Source: Macrothele yani (taxonomy: Eukaryota; Arthropoda; Arachnida; Araneae; Macrothelidae). From it: DNA of 64,000 bases. The translations under genes and the position numbers were made by a program. The notes beneath the pieces are model-generated. The model was given only the letters and a program-made list of their open reading frames with translations, did no database searches and was not told the DNA's origin. The DNA lies in assembly GCA_039090855.1 (NCBI GenBank), contig CM077005.1:76132607-76196606 (forward strand), in the 5' to 3' direction. Positions 1-8,682 of this stretch are shown here, piece by piece (position 1 is the first letter of the stretch; the number at the start of each line of letters is the position of its first letter).

Positions 1-2442
1 CTGTATTAGAATTAGTACACACAGATATTTGTGGCCCCATGGTTAAGGCCAGTCCTAGTGGTTACAAGTATTTTATCACATTTATAGATGACTATAGCAG
101 ATACTGTTACATCCATTTGCTTAAAAGTAAAGATGAAGCATTAGTAAAATTTAAGCAATATGTAGCTTCAGTGAAAACCAAATTTGGAAAAATGCCAAAA
201 TCAATAAAAACAGATAATGGAGGAGAGTATTGTGGAAGAGATTTTGAAAATTATTTAGTGGAACAAGGAATAGAACATAAAACAACTGTTCTGTACTGTC
301 TTCAGATAAATGGAATTGCTGAAAGAAAAAACAGATTTTTGACAGAAATGACAAAAACTACGATGTTAGATGCTAATATGGAAGGTAAATACTGGGTAGA
401 AGCTGTAATAACAGCAGCTTACATACAAAATAGAGTTCCAAAACAAGCAACAGGAAAAAATTCCATTTGAATTATGGAACGGATTTAAACCATATCTCGG
501 TCATATTAAAGTATTTGGATCAAAAGCTTATGTATATGTACCAAAGCAACAAAGAAGAAAATTGAAAATTTGGCAATAGAGCACAAGAGGGAATCTTATT
601 AGGATATGATCAAAGATCTAATGGATACAGAGTATTAAATAAAGAAACAAACAAAATAATCATTACGAGATCAGTAAAATTTGATGAACGTCAGCAAGCT
701 ATAATAAAAAGTAAACCTGCTGAAAGGAAAGTAGATGAACAAGAAATTTTCGTTCAAAATGAAGTAATGTCATCAGAAACTGTGGAAGAAAATAATGATA
801 GAGAAGAACCTGAAAATGTTCAAAGAAAGTCTTCAAGAATAAACAAAGGAAAACCACTAGAAAGATTAGCATATGTTGCAAAAGTTCAGTATAAAAAGGA
901 TCCTCAAAATTTAAAAGAAATCCAGGACATGAACGAAGTAGAAAAAGAAAACTGGTTAAATTCCATAAAGGAATAACTAGATGCATTGAAGGAAAAGGAA
1001 ACATAGACTTTGGTATATCCTCCAGAAAGAAAGAAAGCCATTAAATTAAATGGATTTTCAAAACAACATACAATGCAAGTGGAAAAGTCTAAAGCTATAA
1101 AGCAAGGCTTGTTGCAAAGGGGTATACACAACAACCGGGATTAGACTTTGAAGAAACTTTTCACCCGTAGTAAAACATACCACTTTAAGAACTCTTTTAA
1201 CAGTTGCAGCAAATAGAAAATGGAATGTTCATCATCTTGATATAAAACCTGTTTTCCTGTATGGAAAATTAGAAGAAGATGTATTTATGGAACAATCAAA
1301 AGGTTTCAGAGAATCAGGAAAAAGAAGAAAAAGTTTGTAAATTGCATAAGAGCATATATGGCCTCAAACAAAGTGCCAGAAATTGGAATAAAACAATAAA
1401 AGAATATTTGTTCAACAAGGGTTTCAAACAAAATACAACAGATCTTTGCTTACTATCACTAAAGGATGGAAAACAAACAACTTATTTAGCTATTTATGTA
1501 GATGACATATTAATTGCATCAAATAACACAGAAAATATAAAGAAAACTGCAAATTTGTTGAAAAATCAATTTGAAGTTAAACATTTACGCCACATATCAT
1601 ATTATCTTGGAATTCAAATAGAAAGAGAAGAAGATGGAAGTTTTCTTCTGAGTCAAAGTAATAAAATAAAAGAAATTATACAAAGTTATGCTCCAGATCA
1701 AAATACGGAAAGTAAAACACCAATCAGTACAGACTACAGAAAGAACATTCAAGAACAAGAAGAACTTCTAAAAGATAATGGACTTTATAAAGAAATAGTG
1801 GGAGCTGTTATGTATTTATCTACAGTAACAAGACCAGACATTTCAACTGCCATAGGCATCTTAAGCAGAAAAGTAGAAAAACCAAGTAAACAAGATTGGT
1901 TAGTCATTATGAAGTTAATTTATTATTTGAAATCATCAGTAAACCTTAAATTAAGACTATCTTCACAAGACCCACTAATTTTAAAAGGCCATGCAGACGC
2001 TGACTGGGCAGGAAACCGGACTGACTGGAAATCAACATCTGGATTTGTTTTCATGCTTGGAAAGGGTGCCATATGTTGGACCAGCTGTAAGCAGTCAACA
2101 ACAGCCTTATCGACAACCGAAGCAGAGTTCATCGCCACTGCAGAAGCAAGCAAAGAACTATTGTGGTTGCGAGAGTTACTCAAGGATTTTGATTGTGAAC
2201 AGACTGGAACCACTACAATATTTCAGGATAAAAAATCAACTATTAATCTTATAGAAAATCAAAAGATCAATTCTAGATCTAAACACATTATGGTGCGGTA
2301 TCAGTTTTTGAAAAAATTGAGTGGAACTGTTCTTCAGTTAAACTACTGTAATACTTCTCAAATGGTTGCGGACATTTTCACCAAGCCATTGGCTGGATCC
2401 CAGTTTGAAAAACTTAGACAGACACTAGGCATGATAAAATGA
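1..2442 (+). pseudogene. pol: copia-type pol polyprotein (integrase, RT, RNase H), broken
   Basis: Integrase core is read first: a TDICGP block near base 24, a KTDNGGEY block (second catalytic Asp) near 215-235, and a GIAERKNR block (Glu) near 315-330. Reading breaks near 470 and shifts through several frames to about 1280. From 1279 to 2442 one open frame of 387 codons carries the copia RT block SIYGLKQSARNW, the catalytic YVDDILIAS at about 1495-1520, a TRPDIS block, and the RNase H signatures HADADWAG and TTEAEFIA. The RT N-terminal part (about 980-1280) is decayed, with stops and an early frame change. The product would be the polyprotein that copies and integrates element RNA. Lesions are visible, so no functional product is expected. 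Confidence 0.9.
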
Positions 2443-2454
2443 ACTTCTCCAGCC

Positions 2455-2465
2455 AAGTGGGAGAC
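2455..2465 (+). other. polypurine tract of copia element
   Basis: AAGTGGGAGAC lies immediately upstream of the LTR start TGTTAG, the normal place for the plus-strand primer of an LTR retrotransposon. Confidence 0.7.
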
Positions 2466-2884
2466 TGTTAGAAATTATTATAAGAAATATGACTGTCAGA
2501 GTTCTTCGAACCAGACGCCTCAGCGAACATTTAACAGAATTGCAGGTGGCGCTGCTCGAAACGTTTTCATTTGTTTACTCTAGCGAGCGTTGCCTAAAAT
2601 CCTCTTCTGCTGCTCACGTCGGTTAGTAATCTAAGTGGTTGATCTTTGACTGAACAACAACAATGTCGGTGATATGTAGAGGGTGTGCGTGTTGGAATAG
2701 TGAGTTATTACCTTTTTGTGGAGACGTACAATAAATATTAGTGTGTCGTCTTTGAAGCGTTTATATGTGTGGAAACCCCTTTTTCTCTCTGTGATTACTA
2801 AGGATAGATCTTCCTGCAGCTGGTAAGTGGCTTACTGCGTTACTTAAAAGAATTATAGATTTTATTTATTAGAAATATCTAACA
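2466..2884 (+). repeat. copia 3' LTR
   Basis: A 419-bp LTR begins TGTTAGAAAT and ends ATATCTAACA. The terminal inverted repeat TGTTAGA/TCTAACA is typical of copia LTRs. A polyadenylation signal AATAAA sits at 2730-2735. The partner 5' LTR is outside the window. Confidence 0.88.
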
Positions 2885-3551
2885 GTCTAAATATTCTTAT
2901 TCGAGGATTTCTGCATTCAAATTGGTTGCCTTACTTTTTATATAAATTCAGTCCTATATGTTTCATAGATGCATTTTAATAAAACAGCATATTGCCGCAA
3001 AATTTTACTTTACTACCTGATTTGTTATTCTTCTATAATGTGTTTGTAGAATTGTAAAAAACATTCTGGTGAGGTTTCATATGCAACAGCGCCACTGCAG
3101 TGATTTCCATAATTTAGCGCATTTTTAACAACTCTTTTTCTCTCTTTCTCTCTCAATCTCTAACTCTCACGTTGAGGTGTATGTGGCTCCAGAGAAAGAT
3201 GATACATAACTAGACATACTTCATTCACAGTAGCAGTTGGTTAGTCGACCATGTTTGTAGGAAGATAACAGTCGTTCATCTTTAAAGATTAATTTTCTCT
3301 TTTTTTCAGTGAACTTTGTTATGGAAGCTTTTTAAACATGTAAATTGTGAGCTCCTCTGGAATTCTGCTGTTTGTGGCAATTTTACTTACACGTTGTCAA
3401 TGCGGTTCGACTGTTCGATATTTGTTGTTCTGCTCTTTCCTGAACATTATGTAGTGAAAGCTGTTAAAACAGAAATTCAAGGAGATGAAAAGTTTTCCAC
3501 TTCTTCTGCGAAGCCAGTATTTTACCTAGCTGCACAAATGATCCCGAAGTA
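2885..3551. other. unassigned spacer with polypyrimidine tract
   Basis: No gene or mobile element recognised. A pyrimidine-rich run of CTCT repeats lies at about 3127-3170. The short open frames here show no family resemblance. The final four bases (AGTA) are the left target duplication of the following TRIM. Confidence 0.5.
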
Positions 3552-3714
3552 TGTGACGTGCCTGCCCAGCAAGACGCACACGACATAAAGGCAGATAGCA
3601 GCGGTAACGAACGACCGCGTAGCTCAATTGATAGAGCGACTGATTCCGGAATGAGGGGACCCGGGTTCGAGCCCCGGCGTGGACAAAAATGACAGAGAAA
3701 TTTACTTCGTTATA
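3552..3714 (+). repeat. TRIM 1 left LTR
   Basis: 163 bp, from TGTGACGTGCC to CTTCGTTATA. It contains a 72-nt tRNA-like segment at 3613-3684. The ends TGTGACGT...TTATA resemble those of the gypsy LTR at 17210 (TGTAACGT...TTATA). Confidence 0.88.
3613..3684 (+). other. tRNA-like segment in TRIM 1 left LTR
   Basis: 72 nt that fold as a cloverleaf: D-arm GCTC/GAGC, a six-base anticodon loop TCCGGA, and T-arm CCGGG/CCCGG around TTCGAGC. A-box TAGCTCAATTG and B-box GGTTCGAGCC matches are visible. One acceptor pair is broken (GACCGCG against CGTGGAC). There is no TTTT terminator just downstream and it repeats in all four LTRs, so it is part of the LTR rather than a free tRNA gene. Confidence 0.82.
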
Positions 3715-3715
3715 A

Positions 3716-3728
3716 TGGCGCCCGAACT
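3716..3728 (+). other. primer-binding site of TRIM 1
   Basis: TGGCGCCCGAACT. The first 12 bases complement the 3' end of metazoan tRNA-Lys(UUU) including CCA. The same 12 bases follow the left LTR of the gypsy element at 17930. Confidence 0.85.
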
Positions 3729-3754
3729 TTCCGGATGACCCGGCCATTCAAGAT

Positions 3755-3789
3755 CTCGCAATGGTGTGATGTTCTTTCCACACCGCGAG
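3755..3789 (+). other. leader hairpin of TRIM 1
   Basis: CTCGC pairs with GCGAG and GGTGTG pairs with CACACC, giving an 11-bp stem with a small bulge shortly downstream of the primer site. TRIM 2 keeps the hairpin at about 8299-8333 with one mismatch. The position suggests a packaging or dimerisation structure; that role is inference. Confidence 0.6.
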
Positions 3790-3964
3790 ATAGGAAAAAT
3801 AAGAGAATCCATTCTCCAGCGCTTCGAAAAATAAATGTGTGTGACGTTGCATTCCACACACCAGATTGACTGGGAGTTCTGAAGTGCACGTTCTACAGTG
3901 GATGGCTGCCTGCGACGATTCATGGTCACGGCTGACCCGTAGCCCATGCTCCCGGCCCTCTTTC

Positions 3965-3974
3965 GGGAGGGGGA
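3965..3974 (+). other. polypurine tract of TRIM 1
   Basis: GGGAGGGGGA directly abuts the right LTR start, as required for plus-strand priming. Confidence 0.75.
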
Positions 3975-4135
3975 TGACGTGCCTGCCCAGCAGGACGCAC
4001 ACGACATAAAGGCAGATAGCAGCGATAACAAACGTCCGCGTAGCTCAATTGGCAGAGCGACTTATTCCGGAATGAGGGGACCCGGGTTCGAGCTACGGCG
4101 TGGACAAAAATGACGGAGAAATTTACTTCGTTATA
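3975..4135 (+). repeat. TRIM 1 right LTR
   Basis: 161 bp, from TGACGTGCC to CTTCGTTATA, followed by target duplication AGTA. Two bases (TG) are missing at the start relative to the left LTR. Confidence 0.87.
4034..4105 (+). other. tRNA-like segment in TRIM 1 right LTR
   Basis: Best-preserved acceptor stem of the element: GTCCGCG pairs with CGTGGAC over all seven positions (one G-T). The A box lies at 4041-4052 (TAGCTCAATTGG) and the B box near 4085-4093 (GGTTCGAGC). The anticodon stem CTTAT/ATGAG closes a six-base loop instead of the usual seven, so decoding function is unlikely. Confidence 0.83.
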
Positions 4136-4139
4136 AGTA

Positions 4140-5179
4140 CTTTAAAGGGAAATTTGATAACGTTTGACTAAAATGTCTTTATTGAAATAAAAAATTCATT
4201 GCATTCAACTTCATAATTTCAAAGAAATGCTGACAGAGATCGTCGTAAAAAGTTATTTAGAAAAATTTAATGTTGACATGCATAACATTTTTCCCTTTTA
4301 GCATATCCTTTAAAAATAGAGTTTGTTGTCGTAACGGCAGAATAAACAGAACTGGTGATTACGAAAGAGAAGATTCCAGCATTCATATTTTCACGTCAAA
4401 AATGGGTTTCATTTTTGCAAAAAAAAAAATTCCAGATTACTGATCGAAAAAAGTGCACCATCTTTTTTGAAATTAAATGTTTAACTTTCATAAAATGCAG
4501 CAGCTTTCTACTTACGTTCTCGCATATTTACTGAAAAACTGCTTTTAAAATAATCAGTCAGTTTTCTATAAAAACGACTAGCTAAGACACGATGCTTACT
4601 CAAAAGCAGCATGCTATTTAGCATTTACAGCAATTCTGTACCCCTTTTGTGGACCACAAATTCTTGAAGGTGTGGCACACTTTGTGGACAACTGATATAC
4701 GATTTCAGTTACCTCCACTAGTGAATGTATTCTCATCATCAGTGCTGTTGCTGTTACTCGTTTGTTGCCGAAGAATAGTGACGTCCGAACTCACTGTAAG
4801 AGTTGCAGTATATGTGCATCTACTTACACATCTTTATCTGATTCCGCACCTATATCGTTAAATTTAGTCAATTCGAATGCGGTTTGTAAGCTGTGAGTTT
4901 CGTATCCATCTGATTCATCATCAATAAGCACGGCTTCCTTCAGGTGTGGTAAGTGGTCATCAAGATATAACAAAACACTCCCCCTTTGTTATTTCATTCT
5001 TGTGTTAAAAATTATCGATCATTCATTCATAATACACTGGAGTAAAAAATTAAAGGGTAAAAGGTAAAAAAGTCAGAAAACGCGTAATATTTGACGGAGT
5101 CGAATGAAAATTGGCGAACACGTTAGTCTTGACCTGCTGTATCAAGCACATATTGGGTGAGCAACTAGCTTTCCGAGCC
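4140..5179. other. unassigned AT-rich spacer
   Basis: No recognisable gene, RNA or mobile-element domain. A 70-codon open frame at 4649-4861 shows no family features. The sequence begins with the right target duplication of TRIM 1. Confidence 0.5.
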
Positions 5180-5530
5180 CTTTTCATGGTACAGCATTGC
5201 GGTTTGGTTTTTCGGTAACCTACAGTATGTACACGAAGAACAATAATTCACAAGTTGCCACTTCAGAAAATGCGACATGGGGCAGGAGAGGAGGGCGGCA
5301 GGAGAGGAGGGCGGTAGGAGAGGTGGCGGCGGGAGAGGTGGGCGGCAGGAGAGGGGGTGGCAAGCGGACGGAGTGGCCAGCGACGCAGCCCACAAAACAT
5401 GCTGTATTTCTCTTATTTATAGTCATGCAGTAACCACTTATACCTTAAACTGAAGGTAATTACACATTCTACATCATGCAATTAGGTAATGTTTGAAAAT
5501 ACATAGACATGGAGCCGCTAGTAGCAAAAT
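5180..5530 (+). repeat. unclassified dispersed repeat, copy A
   Basis: This segment matches, in inverted orientation, 40963-41235. Shared blocks include GTACAGCATTGCGGTTTG, AACCACTTATACCTTAAA (C/T variant) and CTACATCATGCA. Between the two halves copy A carries a G-rich minisatellite that copy B lacks. No coding domain or terminal structure identifies the family. Confidence 0.75.
5279..5360 (+). repeat. G-rich minisatellite in dispersed repeat
   Basis: Imperfect tandem copies of a ~15-base unit like GGAGGGCGGCAGGAGA. The plus strand is almost purine-only and could form G-quadruplexes. The long open frames reading through it in both directions are composition artefacts. Confidence 0.7.
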
Positions 5531-5750
5531 GGTGAAAGCCCCCGTGCACCAAAACTTATATGTTTAAACGTTAAACCAAGTATAGCCTTCATAACATTTA
5601 TTTTCACACAAAATTTAAAGTAGTGCCATGATTAATGAAAGGTGAAACAAATTGTATTATTATTATTATTATTTGTAATCAAATTAAGACAAATGTAATA
5701 CATTATTATTATCGAATCCAACAGGCATTTCAAACTAAACATCATGTAAA
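5531..5750. other. unassigned spacer with TTA microsatellite
   Basis: Nothing coding. A short (ATT)n run lies at about 5658-5682. The stop codon of the broken gene on the minus strand is at 5751-5753. Confidence 0.5.
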
Positions 5751-7118
5751 TTAAACAGCATGTTCACTATCATCATGTGAGTTTATGTCTCCGGCTTCTG
5801 TTGTTTGTTTTAGACAAGCGTTTTTCCTCTCATCGTCATTTGCATTCATGCAGTTGCACAGGTCAGTGCATGAAAAACTATTGCATGTACATTCGCAAAG
5901 ATGTGATGCACATATATTCTTCTTACATGAGTGCTTTACTAGTCCCAGAATAGTTTGAGGTGCTGGCGGCATTAAAGACATTTGGCGCACAAACCTATGT
6001 CCACGTATCTCGCACCCATAATACTCTGGAGGTGAAATTTCCGGATTTGGTACAATACCGTTTTTTCCACACTAGGGATTGATAATGTGCCCGCATAATT
6101 GCAAAGTTGAAGCGCAGATTGCGTTGGTGGCATTTTTTCTGATTCTGCAATCTTCTTTTGAAATAGATCCGAACGAACACCAACAACAGTAGTTTTCACA
6201 TTGTTCAGCAAATATAGCGCGCGTTCATGTGAAGCGTTGTAATGCATCCATTACAAAATCAGACGGAATTGTTTCTAAACTTAGGTCTGCAAATGCTTGC
6301 ACAATATCTGAATTACAATGCTGAAAAGTCTGCCAACATGTAAATTTGACTTTTCCGACAAAACAACCAGTGGTGTCACAGCCAGTGAAGGCATAAAATC
6401 CAGGCAAAGCACTCACCCTGTCTAGTCCTAGACCATCATGTATCAGCTTCAGAGGAACGAGTCTTTTCTTCTGGCCAACACCAACAATGCATGCCAAGTC
6501 TGGACATAGCATGGGATACCGCCGAAGTGCAAATATCACAACATCTGTATCTGCTAAATAAATGTGAATCGTTGTTTCTCCTCTATTGGTTGCATCAACA
6601 GCATGAAGCATCATTTTTGTACAAGCCTCTTCATGTTCACTAGCTAGATGATGCACAGAACAGTTAGTTGCTTCCACTTAAGTTCCCAAAACCACAACAA
6701 CAGAGAGATTATGTTCATGAGAAAACCCGTTAATAATCTTCTTTGATAGGTAGACTGTTAATTCTGACTTGGTTTGTGTATGTGATAGCAGCATTTTCCT
6801 CGGCACATTCTTGTTCACAGTACTATCTGTGATTTTTATGTGCTACTGCTTCACCGCCAGTTGGCCTCTTAGAACTTGTTTCATTTTTAAGTGACATTGG
6901 TAGGTCATATCTATTAAATTCAATTTGTATTTCAGTGGAAGAGATGCACTTGGTCTGTAGTCGGTCGAGGAAATGATCAGCCAGCTCTGCACATGTACGG
7001 ATTGAAGGTGGTTTATTTAAGCTTTGTAGAAGTGCAATAATATCTAAGAATACAACTTTAATCATGTTCTCCTGGTGTGTTTATTCTGTATCCATGTGTA
7101 GCTGGTCTTCCACCAGAG
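5751..7118 (-). pseudogene. PIN/XPG-nuclease-like repetitive protein, C-terminal part (broken)
   Basis: C-terminal third of a disrupted minus-strand gene whose other parts lie at 16101-17205 and 24967-25536. Reading down from 7065, blocks include CAELADHFLDRLQ and FNRYDLPMSLKNET. Near 6620 come EHEEACTKMMLHA and LADTDVVIFALRRYP, then ALPGFYAFTGCDTTG near 6390, PPTQSALQLCNYA near 6110, and a cysteine-rich tail (CKKNICASHLCECTCNS) before the stop at 5751. Acidic DTDV and GCDTT blocks with this order occur in a widespread repetitive invertebrate protein family; I recall it as PIN/XPG-fold-like, but the function is not established. Several frame changes and an in-frame stop break the frame. The older LINE is inserted at its upper edge. 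Confidence 0.7.
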
Positions 7119-7129
7119 TCTTGAGAATT
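7119..7129. other. left target-site duplication of the older LINE
   Basis: TCTTGAGAATT here matches TCTTAAGAATT at 16090-16100 with one difference. The disrupted nuclease-like gene reads up to one copy and resumes at the other. Confidence 0.75.
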
Positions 7130-7624
7130 ATATACATGCATGCATGCATAGCACTAAGTTGTTCTCTGAAATTCAGAGGTTAGCTCCAAAAATATATACA
7201 AACTACCTGATGATTTTTACTTACTCTTGCCATATCAAACTTCTCCATTTACAGCGATCTTGACATACAACTCGGACTTCACTGACAACCATCACACGCC
7301 GTACACAAGATCTTCTATACTTCATGCTCATAATCTTTTTCTCATACAGACACTCCTCAATCTGATCCTCCAATGATTTCTTTGGCCTTCCTCTGCCTTT
7401 CCTTACTGCCACTTGGGCTAAAGACATTTTCTTATAAGCATCTCATCACTCATTCTTTTAACATGGCCAAACCACCGAAGCATATTAATCACCATCTTGC
7501 TAACAACATTTTGCTTCACATCACACAACTGCAACTCATCTTCATTCCTCACACGATCAGAACGTGTCTTGTCACAAACCCCCCGTAGGTAACGCATTTC
7601 TCTAGCACACAAACTTTCAAAACG
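7130..7624 (-). pseudogene. older LINE, RT C-terminal piece
   Basis: Minus-strand reading gives CAREMRYLRGVCDKTR, NMLRWFGHVKRM and, in a shifted frame, RKGRGRPKKSLEDQIEECLY. This is the typical LINE-encoded C-terminal region with the WFGHVKRM block and a GRPK-type tail. At least one frameshift lies near 7425. The upstream part of the same frame resumes at 15035 across the Tx1-like insertion. Confidence 0.8.
7620..7624. other. left target-site duplication of the Tx1-like LINE
   Basis: AAACG here and at 15035-15039. Joining the LINE sequence at these points restores reading continuity of the older LINE. Confidence 0.65.
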
Positions 7625-8092
7625 TTTTATTCTGAGCGAAAGTTACAGGGAACGAAGGCGATTGGCGGCATGTGCCTTTACGTTGCCTGAAATCATAATA
7701 ACAGGAGTCAGATATATACAAAGTGTACGCAGTTTACATTATGCAAGGGGTATATACTCGTACAATACAAGTGAAATAGATGAGCGGACTACAAGACATA
7801 ATTACCGTAGTGTGTATACAAGTGCGCTATTTACAGTATGAGGGGTGTATATATACAGCGAGTGCGCAAGTTACAGTATGACAGGTGTATATATAATACA
7901 GTACTAGTGAGACAGATGAGCGATGATACAACATAAGTGCAACAGTGCAGGGTGTGATAATGGAAAAGATATAGGTGAGACTGAATAAATGTACAAATTA
8001 GGAGAAGTATATACAGATGTGCGTGAAGCCATATAGGAACAGGGAACGAACTATGTGCAGCAAGTGAGATACACATACAATGCAATGAAAAT

Positions 8093-8256
8093 TGTGACGT
8101 GCCTGCCCCGCAGGACGCACACGACATAAAGGTAGATAGCAGCGAGAAAGAACGTCTGCGTAGCTCAGTTGGTAAAGAGACTTGTTCAGAAATAAGTGGA
8201 CTCGGGTTCGATTCCCGGCACGGACCAAAAATGACGTAGAAATTTACTTCGTTATA
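8093..8256 (+). repeat. TRIM 2 left LTR
   Basis: 164 bp beginning TGTGACGTGCC and ending CTTCGTTATA, with a tRNA-like segment at 8154-8225. The anticodon-arm region is damaged (CTTGTTCAGAAATAAG). Confidence 0.87.
8154..8225 (+). other. tRNA-like segment in TRIM 2 left LTR
   Basis: 72 nt beginning GTCTGCGTAGCTCAGTTGG and ending CACGGAC. A and B boxes are intact (TAGCTCAGTTGG; GGTTCGATTCC). Relative to TRIM 1 the T-stem changed to TCGGG/CCCGG, still pairable. The acceptor stem has one C-A mismatch. Confidence 0.8.
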
Positions 8257-8257
8257 A

Positions 8258-8270
8258 TGGCGCCCGAACT
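8258..8270 (+). other. primer-binding site of TRIM 2
   Basis: TGGCGCCCGAACT, identical to the TRIM 1 site and placed one base after the LTR end. Confidence 0.85.
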
Positions 8271-8519
8271 TCCCGGATGACCCCGCCGTTCAAGATCTCG
8301 CAATGGTATGATGTTCTTTCCACACCGCGAGATAGGAAAAATCAGAGAATCCTTTCTCCAGCGCTTCGAAAAAATGAATGTGTGTGACGTTGCGTTCCAC
8401 ACACTAGATTGACTGGGAGTTCTCAAGTGCACGTTCTACAGCGGATGGATGCCTACGACAATTCATGGTCACGGCTGACCCGTGAGCAATGCCCCCGGCC
8501 CTCTTTCGGGGGGGGGAGA

Positions 8520-8682
8520 TGTGAAGTGCCTGCCCGCAGGACGCACACGACATAAAGGTAGATAGCAGCAAGAACGAACGTCTGCGTAGCTCAGTTGGTA
8601 GAGCTACTTGTTCCGGAATAAGTGGACTCGGGTTCAATTCCCGGCGTGGACCAAAAATGACGGAGAAATTTACTTCGTTATA
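8520..8682 (+). repeat. TRIM 2 right LTR
   Basis: 163 bp, from TGTGAAGTGCC to CTTCGTTATA, preceded by a G-rich purine tract (8507-8519) and followed by AAAT. Confidence 0.87.
8580..8651 (+). other. tRNA-like segment in TRIM 2 right LTR
   Basis: 72 nt. The acceptor GTCTGCG/CGTGGAC pairs with two G-T wobbles, the D-stem is GCTC/GAGC and the anticodon stem CTTGT/ATAAG encloses the six-base TCCGGA loop. T-loop TTCAATT is near canonical. Compared with TRIM 1, the anticodon stem changes T-G to T-A and A-T to G-T, so pairing is kept despite sequence change. Confidence 0.83.

Larger units (their letters stand above)
1..2884 (+). mobile_element. Ty1/copia LTR retrotransposon, 3' portion
   Basis: The window opens inside a copia-type pol gene and continues through integrase, reverse transcriptase and RNase H to a polypurine tract and a 3' LTR ending at 2884. 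The domain order integrase before reverse transcriptase identifies the Ty1/copia (Pseudoviridae-like) group. The 5' LTR, gag and protease lie outside the window, so LTR divergence and target duplication cannot be judged. The coding region has several frameshifts and stops, so this copy is not autonomous. Confidence 0.93.
3552..4135 (+). mobile_element. TRIM element 1 with tRNA-like sequence in its LTRs
   Basis: A 584-bp non-coding LTR element. Direct repeats at 3552-3714 and 3975-4135 flank a 260-bp interior. The 4-bp target duplication AGTA is present at 3548-3551 and 4136-4139. The primer-binding site TGGCGCCCGAAC starts two bases after the left LTR and a purine tract GGGAGGGGGA ends at the right LTR. 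The size and absence of a coding frame fit the TRIM definition. The two LTRs differ at about ten positions plus a 2-bp indel, so the insertion is not recent. A second copy lies at 8093-8682. Confidence 0.9.
8093..8682 (+). mobile_element. TRIM element 2 with tRNA-like sequence in its LTRs
   Basis: A 590-bp non-coding element homologous to that at 3552. LTRs at 8093-8256 and 8520-8682 flank a 263-bp interior, and the 4-bp target duplication AAAT is at 8089-8092 and 8683-8686. It keeps TGGCGCCCGAAC at 8258 and the purine tract just before 8520. It sits within the 3' UTR of the Tx1-like LINE, so it is younger than that insertion. A minus-strand open frame through the interior is shared with TRIM 1 but looks incidental. 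Confidence 0.9.

Noticed and set aside
3702..4031. Minus-strand open frame of 109 codons across TRIM 1, similar to one across TRIM 2
   Set aside because: Similarity follows from the shared element sequence. The frame is antisense, crosses an LTR boundary and is not preserved at full length in TRIM 2.
5165..5433. Overlapping open frames through the G-rich tract
   Set aside because: Produced by low-complexity composition on both strands; no homologous frame in copy B.
3613..8651. Four tRNA-like segments as functional tRNA genes
   Set aside because: All four sit at the same place within LTRs of two retroelements, have a six-base anticodon loop and lack an immediate T-run terminator. They are better read as LTR parts.
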